Assembly: GCA_945882095.1 (NCBI GenBank)
Contig: CAMCWF010000006.1
Coordinates: 1-64,000 of the forward strand
Length of the DNA: 64,000 nucleotides
Source: Chryseobacterium gleum
GTDB lineage: Bacteria; Bacteroidota; Bacteroidia; Flavobacteriales_D; Crocinitomicaceae
Direction: 5' to 3'
In this document: positions 50,628-58,025 of the stretch, piece after piece
Layout: every line of letters begins with the position of its first letter
How positions within the stretch are numbered: position 1 is the first letter of the stretch
Notes under the pieces: model-generated
What the model was told of the DNA's origin: nothing
What the model saw: only the letters and a program-made list of their open reading frames with translations
Database searches by the model: none
Position numbers and translations under genes: made by a program

Positions 50628-52478
50628 ATGAAGTTTTTTCTACTAATATCTTTGATTTTTATCAGTGTTGCAAGCACTTACGCAACACAATTAATGGTTA
50701 CTACGGCTAATGATTCTGGCGCTGGGAGTCTTCGAGGTCAAGTATTTGCTGCAAATCCAAATGATACGATTGTATTTGATACTGCCCTAAATGGTTCAAC
50801 AATCTTACTAACCTCTGGACATATTGCTTTTGCTAAATCGTTAACCATCATAGGGCCAGGTTATAACTTGCTTACAATAAGTGGTAATGCTAATTCTCGC
50901 GTATTTTACATCACAGCTGGTGATGTGAAAATTAAAGGTCTGAAATTAATTAATGGTGCATTAATTAACGATAGTGATGGTGGGGCCATTAAGCAGGAGA
51001 CCTCAGGGAACTTATCGTTAAACAATATATATTTTCTCAACAACAGTTGTGTTAATGGAAATGGATCACAAGGGGGTTCAGTTTATTATGCTGTTAACGG
51101 AGGTTCTTTTATTGGAGATTCTTGTTTTTTCATGAATTCACAAGCAGACAATTATGGCGGTGCGGTATCATTTAATGGTGGTCCGGCTTCAGTTTTTTTA
51201 AATTATTGCTGGTTTGATGGTAATAGTGCCGTCAATGGTCCTGCAGGTGTTTTGTTTACCAATACTCAATCGTTGACGGTTACTAATTCTACATTTTCAA
51301 ATAACTCAGCGGCTCAAAGAGCTACTTTTTGGATTGGAGCAACAGGTTCTGGTACAGAAGTATATAACTTTACAAATTGTACAATGAGTCATAATACGGT
51401 TACAAATTCTCCTTACCAGGAATTTGGAGTTACCAGTGGAACCTTAACCTTAAAAAATTGCACCTATACAGATAACGACGAACCCATTTATGTTGGTGAA
51501 AGTTTTATGTTTGGATCAGGAAGTCTTGTGGTTCAAAATTCAATATTTAATAATGTAGGTAATAATTTTTCAACATCAGGAAATCCAGTATTGACCTCTT
51601 TAGGAGGAAATATTTCTAACGATGCTTCAATGACTTCATTTTTAATTTCAACAAATGATTTAAATAATTCAAATTCATTACTTGGAACATTAGCTAATTA
51701 TGGTGGATTAATGAATACACATGAATTATTGGCTGGTAGCCCTGCAATTAATAATGGAGTAAATCAAGGTGCGCCTATTTTCGATCAAATTGGTAATCCA
51801 AGAACTGGCGTATTTGATTCAGGAAGTATTGAAGCACCCAATTGTGTTATTACAGGAACAGACGTGAGAACTGAATGCAATTCTTATACTTGGATAAATG
51901 GAACCACTTATACAAGTAGCAATAACAACGCTACATATACTATTTTGGGTGGAGCCATAAGCGGTTGTGATAGTTTGGTTACTTTGAATTTAACCATTCA
52001 AAATGTATCTAATTCGAACACAAGTCTATCAGGTCTAACAATAACAGCAAATAATGCTAATGCAGCTTATTCTTGGTTAGATTGCGGTAATAATTATGCG
52101 GTAATTTCAGGAGAAACTAACCAATCTTATACAGCAACGGTTAATGGATCTTATGCTGTTCAACTTACTGAAAATGGTTGTGTTGATACTTCTTCTTGCG
52201 TTGCGATAACTACTGTAGGTATTTCTGATAATTTATTTGAATCAAATTTCAATGTTTATCCAAATCCAAACACTGGAAATTTCATCCTTAATTTTAATAC
52301 ACCTCAAAGCAATTTATTCATATCTCTCTATTCGATAGATGGTAAATTATTATTTGATAAAACCAACCAAAATACTACAAATGTATCATTACAAATAACT
52401 GAGCCTTCAGGAATGTACTTTTTGAAAATTATGAATGATAATAATCAAAAAGCAACCATTCGGATTATGAAAGATTAA
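50628..52478 (+). CDS. Secreted beta-helix protein with T9SS type A sorting domain
   Basis: 616 residues from ATG 50628 (MKFFLLISLIFISVASTYA signal peptide; the track's 50583 TTG is upstream of it). Residues ~25-400 are a parallel beta-helix of the choice-of-anchor type (SGAGSLRGQVFAANPNDTIVF, repeated Asn ladders such as LTVTNSTFSNNSAAQ). A Cys-containing linker follows (GCDSLVTLNLTI, YSWLDCGNNYAVI), then the C-terminal T9SS sorting domain (FNVYPNPNTGNFILNF ... GMYFLKIMNDNNQKATIRIMK). Expected to be exported through the type 9 system and attached to the surface or released. AT-rich and part of unit 3. Confidence 0.88.
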   Translation: MKFFLLISLIFISVASTYATQLMVTTANDSGAGSLRGQVFAANPNDTIVFDTALNGSTILLTSGHIAFAKSLTIIGPGYNLLTISGNANSRVFYITAGDVKIKGLKLINGALINDSDGGAIKQETSGNLSLNNIYFLNNSCVNGNGSQGGSVYYAVNGGSFIGDSCFFMNSQADNYGGAVSFNGGPASVFLNYCWFDGNSAVNGPAGVLFTNTQSLTVTNSTFSNNSAAQRATFWIGATGSGTEVYNFTNCTMSHNTVTNSPYQEFGVTSGTLTLKNCTYTDNDEPIYVGESFMFGSGSLVVQNSIFNNVGNNFSTSGNPVLTSLGGNISNDASMTSFLISTNDLNNSNSLLGTLANYGGLMNTHELLAGSPAINNGVNQGAPIFDQIGNPRTGVFDSGSIEAPNCVITGTDVRTECNSYTWINGTTYTSSNNNATYTILGGAISGCDSLVTLNLTIQNVSNSNTSLSGLTITANNANAAYSWLDCGNNYAVISGETNQSYTATVNGSYAVQLTENGCVDTSSCVAITTVGISDNLFESNFNVYPNPNTGNFILNFNTPQSNLFISLYSIDGKLLFDKTNQNTTNVSLQITEPSGMYFLKIMNDNNQKATIRIMKD

Positions 52479-52561
52479 TTGCTTTTATTAAACATTCTTA
52501 AGGAATAAAGGCATTTTTTCAATTACACATACAGAGGAAGGCCCAAAACGAGCGGATCCCT

Positions 52562-52619
52562 AATCCTGACAAGGTCACAAGCTAAAACCCATTCCCTCAA
52601 GGGAGTGGGTTTTTTGTTT
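52562..52619 (+). repeat. 58-bp direct repeat: att core 4 plus terminator 4
   Basis: Identical to 48755-48812. The core (52562-52580) is preceded by ACGAGCGGATCCCT and ends the array; chromosomal sequence follows. Confidence 0.92.
52585..52615 (+). terminator. Terminator 4, after att core 4
   Basis: Same 12-bp stem, TCAA loop and T tract as terminator 3. It probably represents the tRNA's ancestral terminator displaced by the insertions. Confidence 0.88.
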
Positions 52620-52683
52620 TTAACGCGGTCAAAAGATTTTTTGACAAGCACCAAATAAAAGCAAGTCAATCAACAATCCTTCT

Positions 52684-52691
52684 TAGCTTTG
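52684..52691 (+). promoter_or_regulatory. -7 box TAGCTTTG of DEAD-box helicase gene
   Basis: TAGCTTTG ends 15 bp before the ATG at 52707. The -33 element is unclear. Confidence 0.45.
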
Positions 52692-52706
52692 CGCAAAATA
52701 GTTTCT

Positions 52707-54026
52707 ATGACATTTCGTGACTTATCTTTGAAGAAACCGCTTTGGACTGCCTTGGATGAATTAGGGTATCATACACCCACCACCATTCAAGCCGCTGGTT
52801 TCAAGGTGATGATGTCCGGAAAGGATACCATTGGAATTGCGCAAACGGGAACAGGTAAGACCTTGGCCTATTTGCTACCGTGTCTCTGCATGTGGAAATT
52901 TTCAAAAGATCCTCACCCACAGATTTTAATCATTGTACCCACAAGGGAACTGGTCACACAAGTGGTAAGCGAAGCCGAGAAGTTGACGACACACATGAAT
53001 CTGGTTGTATGCGGTGTGTATGGGGGTACCAATATGAACACACAAGCCAAAATGGTGTTGCAAGGGTTGGACATCTTGGTGGGAACACCTGGTCGTATTC
53101 TGGATTTGGTTTCAAGTGGTTATGTACAATTTAAACACATTAAAAAAGTCGTAATTGATGAGGTGGATGAAACGCTTAGCTTAGGTTTTAGACGGCAGCT
53201 TTTGGATGTTTTTGAATTTTTACCTGCGAAGAGGCAGCACATGGTTTTTTCGGCAACCCTATCGGAAGATGTCTCTTTGTTTTTAGACGAATATTTGATA
53301 ACGCCAGTACGCGTTGAGGCTGCCCGTGTTGGATTGCCTTTGGATAAAATTGACCAAACGGGTTATCATGTACCGAATTTCCTCTCTAAAGTCACCCTAT
53401 TGCGTCACCTGATCGAACAGGTAGGGCCGGAGGCAAAAATTTTAGTTTTTGTATCTTCTCGAGCGTTAGCCGAATTATTGTTCAAAGAAATGGAAGCAAG
53501 TTTAACAGAAGCTTTAGGCATCATTCACTCGAACAAAGCACAGAATTTCCGTTTTGATACCGTACAAAAATTTCAAACGGGTGAAATTGGCGTGTTGATA
53601 GCGACGGATTTAATTGCACGTGGGATTGACGTTACAGACGTTTCCCATGTAATTAATTTTGACATCCCAGAGAGTCCTGAAAACTACATTCACCGCATCG
53701 GAAGAACGGGTAGGGCTGATAAAAATGGAATTGCAATCACCTTTGTCTCTGAAAAAGATGAGCCAGCGCTTTTGGCCATTCAAGCACTTATGCAGCGACA
53801 ACTTTCTTTCACGGATGTAGCAGAGGATATTGAATTTACGGAGGAGCTATTGGAGTTTGAGAAACCAAAAATTGACGTTCCTGGGAAGGGCGTCAAATTA
53901 CCTCGACGCGGCGCTAGGGGCGCTTCGTTTCATGAGAAAAAAGCAAAAAACAAAAAAGTAAACGTGCGCTATAACCATAAAAAAGCCATGCAAGACAAGT
54001 ATGGTAAACCTAAGAAAAAAAGGTAA
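52707..54026 (+). CDS. DEAD-box RNA helicase (DEVD variant)
   Basis: 439-residue superfamily 2 RNA helicase. Motifs: Q-motif TFRDLSLKKPLWTALDELGYHTPTTIQ, Walker A AQTGTGKT, Ia PTRELV, Ib GTPGRILDL, motif II as DEVD instead of DEAD (VVIDEVDETLSLGF), III SAT, IV ILVFVSSR, V ATDLIARGID, VI HRIGRTGR. A basic C-terminal tail (KLPRRGARGASFHEKKAKNKKVN, then KPKKKR) probably binds RNA. Likely acts in ribosome assembly or RNA remodelling. ATG at 52707 is used; the track's TTG lies in the promoter box. First core gene right of the cassette array. Confidence 0.92.
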   Translation: MTFRDLSLKKPLWTALDELGYHTPTTIQAAGFKVMMSGKDTIGIAQTGTGKTLAYLLPCLCMWKFSKDPHPQILIIVPTRELVTQVVSEAEKLTTHMNLVVCGVYGGTNMNTQAKMVLQGLDILVGTPGRILDLVSSGYVQFKHIKKVVIDEVDETLSLGFRRQLLDVFEFLPAKRQHMVFSATLSEDVSLFLDEYLITPVRVEAARVGLPLDKIDQTGYHVPNFLSKVTLLRHLIEQVGPEAKILVFVSSRALAELLFKEMEASLTEALGIIHSNKAQNFRFDTVQKFQTGEIGVLIATDLIARGIDVTDVSHVINFDIPESPENYIHRIGRTGRADKNGIAITFVSEKDEPALLAIQALMQRQLSFTDVAEDIEFTEELLEFEKPKIDVPGKGVKLPRRGARGASFHEKKAKNKKVNVRYNHKKAMQDKYGKPKKKR

Positions 54027-54072
54027 AGGCCGCAGGTGATAATTGAAAGACGTGTTTTTCTAGGGCCCTAGG

Positions 54073-54528
54073 CTAGAATTCTTTTACGGCTCTAGAACAA
54101 AGGGTACAATTGCTTAATTGCTTCCAATTGCTGGTTGTTATGCCTCCAGGTATTCCGAAATAGCGCGACCAAGCATTGTTGTTTCCACCCAAGGTTGATG
54201 TCCAATAGTCTCTTGATTGAAATCCGCCAATGGTCGTTTTTAAACTGTACATTAACTCCAATTCAGTCTGAACAGGAAGTCTCCAACCCGTGCCGCCTTC
54301 AGCATACGCTTCACAAGCAGCCTTTGATTGATTCCAATTTAGATGTTGAGCGAAGGTGACCTGATCTGCTTTGGCAACAATCAACCCGTGTTCCTTTGCA
54401 GCATCAAGTTTAATGACAATTCCACCCAGATGCTCTTGACCGATTTCATACGTAACCGTTTGTTGCGTTTTCTTACACCCGGTAAAAACGATTAGAATGA
54501 GTAACATGAATAAGGCAGCTTTTTTCAT
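54073..54528 (-). CDS. DUF1566-type lipoprotein
   Basis: 151 residues from ATG 54528: MKKAALFMLLILIVFTGC lipoprotein signal with Cys ~18. The body GWRLPVQTELELMYSLK, SRDYWTSTLGGNNNAWSRYFG and CSRAVKEF is the DUF1566 / Lcl C-type fold seen in surface or periplasmic proteins of unknown ligand. The track start at 54576 precedes the signal peptide and is rejected. It converges with the helicase gene; a CTAGGGCCCTAG palindrome lies in the 46-bp gap. Confidence 0.82.
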   Translation of the reverse strand: MKKAALFMLLILIVFTGCKKTQQTVTYEIGQEHLGGIVIKLDAAKEHGLIVAKADQVTFAQHLNWNQSKAACEAYAEGGTGWRLPVQTELELMYSLKTTIGGFQSRDYWTSTLGGNNNAWSRYFGIPGGITTSNWKQLSNCTLCSRAVKEF

Positions 54529-54721
54529 AGGTATTGGTTTAGTTGATCGAAAGTTACGAATTAAATCAGTAGACACATGTTTTCACACCATGAAGCTGAA
54601 TTTTCGCTGCGTTGATTGTGAATCTCCTTAAATCGCGTTTTCAATTGCAGTAACATTTGTACGTTTTCTGAATAGGTTGTCCTGAATCTCTCGTAAAAGG
54701 ATGTGTGTCACCTAAACGCAA

Positions 54722-56182
54722 CTACAATCCATTCAAGAGGTTATCATACACATCGTTAAACGAGAGGCCCGTGGCTGTTTTTCGCTTGGAAAGTTGTTTG
54801 AATTCGACCAAAGCCCAAAGAATGAATTCCATTAAAAACGGAGTGTCGATGGTGGCCACTTTGGGTTGGTATTTCTCCAGAAGATCCTTCAAAGGTTGAA
54901 TGGACATGAGTGCAGTTGTGTACGTTTCTTCATTTGCATCGTCCCACAATTCAAAGGAATCCGCGTTAAAAAACCACTGTATCACCTCATCATACGGTGT
55001 TTTTTGGTCTTGTTTCTTAAGCTTTTCTATTTTTGGGAAATAATTGAGAAACAAAGTTTTTGTTGCTTCGCCCATAAGGTGTTGGGCAACAAAAGACGTT
55101 CCTTCTTGCTCGCCTTCATACACCAATTCCATTTTTCCTGTTATGGAGGGAATCATACCGATTAAATCGCTGTAACGAACCGTTGTCTCCTTTTCATGGT
55201 TCATTAAAGCACGACGCTCCGCTGTACTGATTAAATTTTCGTAAGCCGTAATGCTCATGCGCGCGCTGACACCACTTTTGTGGTCGATGTACTCACTTTC
55301 ACGGGCTTCAAAGGCAATTTGCTCCAGGATGTCTTTTGCCAATTCTGGTACATGAACAATACATGAACGATTGTCCAACTTCTCTGATTCTTGCTGTGTG
55401 ATTTTCTTTGCTGTCTGAATATCTGCGGAATAATGGGTTAAAATCTGTGAGCCAATCCTGTCTTTAAGCGGCGTCACGATGCTTCCTCGGTTGGTGTAAT
55501 CTTCTGGGTTTGCCGTAAAAACGAATTGCAAATCCAAAGGCAAGCGCAATTTAAATCCGCGTATTTGTACATCTCCCTCTTCCAATATATTGAACAGGGC
55601 TACTTGTATGCGTGCTTGTAAATCTGGCAATTCATTGATGACGAATAAACAACGATTTGCACGTGGAATCATACCGAAATGAATTACCCGTTCGTCTGCA
55701 TAGCTCAATTTGAGGTTTGCCGCTTTAATGGGATCGATGTCTCCAATCAAATCTGCGATGGTAACGTCCGGAGTTGCCAATTTCTCGAAAAAGCGCTCGG
55801 AACGGTGAAGCCAAGAAATGGGCGTGTCGTCTCCTTTTTCAGCTACCAGGTCCCTGGCATATCGGCTGATGGGTTGGAAAGGATCGTCATTCATTTCACT
55901 GCCGGAGACATAAGGAATATACTCATCAAGTAAATTCACCATCAATCGTGCAATACGGGTTTTTCCTTGACCGCGTAAGCCAAGTAGGTTAATGTTGTGT
56001 TTTGACAAAATGGCTCGTTCCAGTTGTGGAATAACAGTTTGTTCATAGCCATGCATACCGGGAAACGTTTCTTTTTTCGATTGAATGGCCAATATCAAAT
56101 TGTCTCTTAATTCTGTTTTGATGCTTTTAGTTTGGTAACCGGATGCTTTTAAAGCGCCAAATGTGGTGATGGATGTGTTCAT
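54722..56182 (-). CDS. MoxR/magnesium-chelatase-like AAA ATPase
   Basis: 486-residue AAA ATPase. Walker A GLRGQGKTRIARL (~72-84), an insertion, Walker B-type CLFVINELPDL (~185), sensor region FVFTANPEDYTNRG (~225, the N of sensor 1) and DRIGSQI; then a helical C-terminal domain. The arrangement resembles ChlI/MoxR ATPases that act with VWA-domain partners to remodel or insert metals into target proteins. The partner gene is 4 bp upstream in the same operon. Client unknown. Confidence 0.85.
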   Translation of the reverse strand: MNTSITTFGALKASGYQTKSIKTELRDNLILAIQSKKETFPGMHGYEQTVIPQLERAILSKHNINLLGLRGQGKTRIARLMVNLLDEYIPYVSGSEMNDDPFQPISRYARDLVAEKGDDTPISWLHRSERFFEKLATPDVTIADLIGDIDPIKAANLKLSYADERVIHFGMIPRANRCLFVINELPDLQARIQVALFNILEEGDVQIRGFKLRLPLDLQFVFTANPEDYTNRGSIVTPLKDRIGSQILTHYSADIQTAKKITQQESEKLDNRSCIVHVPELAKDILEQIAFEARESEYIDHKSGVSARMSITAYENLISTAERRALMNHEKETTVRYSDLIGMIPSITGKMELVYEGEQEGTSFVAQHLMGEATKTLFLNYFPKIEKLKKQDQKTPYDEVIQWFFNADSFELWDDANEETYTTALMSIQPLKDLLEKYQPKVATIDTPFLMEFILWALVEFKQLSKRKTATGLSFNDVYDNLLNGL

Positions 56183-56186
56183 TTTC

Positions 56187-57296
56187 TTAGTTAATTCGTT
56201 TTTTTCTATTGGTCTCGTAATCGTGAAAAATCATTTCGCCAAGTCCTTGGAGTCCCGTGTAAAAAGCTTTTCCTTTATTGGATTGGGTAAACTGTTCCAC
56301 AAAGGATTGTAGATAGGGGTCTTGGGCAATCATGAATGTGGTGATGGGAATGTGCATTTTTCGCGCTTGTGCAGCCATTGTATAGCATTTCTCAACAATC
56401 ATTTGATCCAGTCCATTGCTGTTTTTGTAGTATTGACCGTCAGGCATGCGCAGGCAGCTTGGCTTGCCATCCGTAATCATGAAAATTTGTTTGTTTGTGT
56501 TTCGCTTTCTGCGAAGGATATCCATTGCCAATTCAAGTCCCGCTACGGTATTTGTGTGGTATGGTCCGACATTCAAATAGGGGAGGTCTTTGATTTTTAT
56601 AGGCCAAGCGTCATTGCCGAATACGATAACATCCAAGGTGTCTTTAGGATAGGAAGTGGTGATCAATTCAGCGAGTGCCATGGCTACTTTTTTCGCTGGC
56701 GTGATGCGGTCTTCTCCGTATAAAATCATACTGTGACTGATGTCAATCATCAACACTGTACTCATTTGTGATTTGTGGTGGGTGTCTTCAACCACTAAAT
56801 CTTGCTCCGTCAGCCTAAATTCACCAGCACCATGGTTGATTTGTGCATTTTTTAAGCTTTCTGTGATGGAAATGTTTTCAAAGGAATCCCCAAATTGAAA
56901 ATCGCGAAATTCACCCGTAGCTTCATCGCCTTGTCCGCTCTTCTTTGATTTGTGATTTCCTACGCCATTTTTTCGAATCTTACCAAAAATTTGGTCCATG
57001 GCATTTTTTCGAAGGGCACGTTCCGTTTTTGCAGTTATCGCCAATCCTCCAAGTCCATCGGGCTGAATTTCTTCGCGTAAATATCCTTTCATCTTTAGGT
57101 CTTCAATGAAGTCCTCCATGGTGTACTCGTCGGTCGTAAGCCCATATTCTTGGTCAATAATGTTCAACCAGTCCAAGGCTTCTTCAACATCCCCGGAGGT
57201 ATGGGTTATGATTTCACTGAAAACTTCAAACAATTTCTCGAAAGGAGATTGATCGGGTGCTTCGAACGGGGTAAATACGTAACCTGATTTTCGCAT
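56187..57296 (-). CDS. VWA-domain protein, partner of the AAA ATPase
   Basis: 369 residues. A helical N-terminal part (~1-165) precedes a von Willebrand A domain (~175-360) with MIDAS residues DISHS (~182), the Thr in YPKDTLDV and ITDGKPS (Asp ~270). No signal peptide or membrane segment: cytosolic. With the AAA ATPase 4 bp downstream it forms a chelatase-like pair (compare ChlI/ChlD, RavA/ViaA). What it acts on is not visible in the neighbourhood. Confidence 0.85.
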   Translation of the reverse strand: MRKSGYVFTPFEAPDQSPFEKLFEVFSEIITHTSGDVEEALDWLNIIDQEYGLTTDEYTMEDFIEDLKMKGYLREEIQPDGLGGLAITAKTERALRKNAMDQIFGKIRKNGVGNHKSKKSGQGDEATGEFRDFQFGDSFENISITESLKNAQINHGAGEFRLTEQDLVVEDTHHKSQMSTVLMIDISHSMILYGEDRITPAKKVAMALAELITTSYPKDTLDVIVFGNDAWPIKIKDLPYLNVGPYHTNTVAGLELAMDILRRKRNTNKQIFMITDGKPSCLRMPDGQYYKNSNGLDQMIVEKCYTMAAQARKMHIPITTFMIAQDPYLQSFVEQFTQSNKGKAFYTGLQGLGEMIFHDYETNRKKRIN

Positions 57297-57375
57297 GTGT
57301 AAAGTTGTGAATTACTAACATAAAGAATGCGAAAAAGTTCAAATTCTTTAGCCTTTGGACGAAACGAAAAAAGCG

Positions 57376-57618
57376 CTATTGTGATTTATTTTTCAAGAGT
57401 TTTAGGTAAAGCTGTTCTACTTTCTCACGTGCCCAAGGCGTTCTGCGAAGAAAAACCAAACTCGATTTTATCGATGGGTCGTGTTTGAAACAGTTGATGT
57501 TGATTTTAAAGGACAAATGCTCCCAACCATAATTTTCAACCAAGGTTTCCAATATGGTTACCAATTTAACGCCGTGTAAAGGATTGTTTGGCTGTGTATT
57601 AGGATTTTGTTCGTTCAT
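57376..57618 (-). CDS. VF530 (DUF2132) family DNA-binding protein
   Basis: 80-residue protein with the family's near-invariant sequence [60 protein letters not shown]530 is a small compact domain, structurally characterised and suggested to bind DNA, but its role in cells is not known. The first 10 residues (Asn/Pro-rich) are variable. Monocistronic, with a -7-like TACCTTTA 26 bp upstream. Confidence 0.92.
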   Translation of the reverse strand: MNEQNPNTQPNNPLHGVKLVTILETLVENYGWEHLSFKININCFKHDPSIKSSLVFLRRTPWAREKVEQLYLKLLKNKSQ

Positions 57619-57708
57619 GTACCATAAAATATTCGGCAGGTAAAGGTAGGAGGAAATCGCCGCCTATCCGAAATCATGCACCTACATTTGAATAAAACAC
57701 GAAGCCAA

Positions 57709-58011
57709 TTACTCTTCCGTACGTTGGATTTTGAAATGACGGGCTTCGTAGCCAATCTGGTCTACCAATTGAAGAATGTATGCATCGCTTAACTCCGCTT
57801 CCTTAGAGGTTGTGAAATGAAGCAACAATTGGTCATCCTTATAAATGCCTTCTGCTCCCTTTTTGGTCAATAGATCCATAAGTTTGGGAGAAAGGTGAGG
57901 GCACATCAAGGCATGCGCTTCGGCTGACATTGTATAAAGGACCTTTTTCTGTCCCCAAGCAGACACTTGGATGCCAATGAAAACAATCAAAAGGAAAATG
58001 TACTTTTTCAT
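57709..58011 (-). CDS. Small secreted hypothetical protein
   Basis: 100 residues: a signal peptide (MKKYIFLLIVFIGIQVSAWGQ) and a ~78-residue mature alpha/beta domain containing a single Cys (MCPHLSPKLMDLLTKKGAEGIYKDD ... LLLHFTTSKEAELSD). The His/Cys arrangement and size recall heavy-metal-associated-like folds, but no CxxC is present, so I do not assign it. It starts 14 bp after the stop of the large T9SS protein gene and may share its transcript. Confidence 0.75.
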   Translation of the reverse strand: MKKYIFLLIVFIGIQVSAWGQKKVLYTMSAEAHALMCPHLSPKLMDLLTKKGAEGIYKDDQLLLHFTTSKEAELSDAYILQLVDQIGYEARHFKIQRTEE

Positions 58012-58025
58012 GGTTTAAAATTTAA

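Larger units (their letters stand above)
48774..52580 (+). mobile_element. tRNA-Arg unit 3: AbiE toxin-antitoxin plus T9SS protein (3,807 bp)
   Basis: Bounded by att cores 3 and 4. From left: terminator 3, a left-end motif (CCCAACGCGGAAAACGCG at 48834), an AT-rich stretch with a palindromic operator, the AbiEi and AbiEii genes, a 171-bp spacer without a recognisable gene, and a secreted beta-helix protein. Its right end retains ACGAGCGGATCCCT before the core, 10 of 14 bases as in units 1 and 2. No recombinase gene. AT-rich relative to flanks. Confidence 0.65.

Noticed and set aside
46779-52580. Extra tRNA genes at the repeat copies
   Set aside because: Only the 3' T-arm/acceptor portion is repeated; no D arm, anticodon arm or 5' acceptor strand is present, so they are att sites.
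46554-52620. Integron gene cassettes (attC sites)
   Set aside because: No intI, no attI, and the repeats derive from a tRNA 3' end rather than from imperfect-palindrome attC sequences.
54060-54071. CTAGGGCCCTAG, a perfect 12-bp palindrome between convergent genes
   Set aside because: It has no loop or T tract for a terminator and no second copy; chance or a restriction-type site is enough to explain it.
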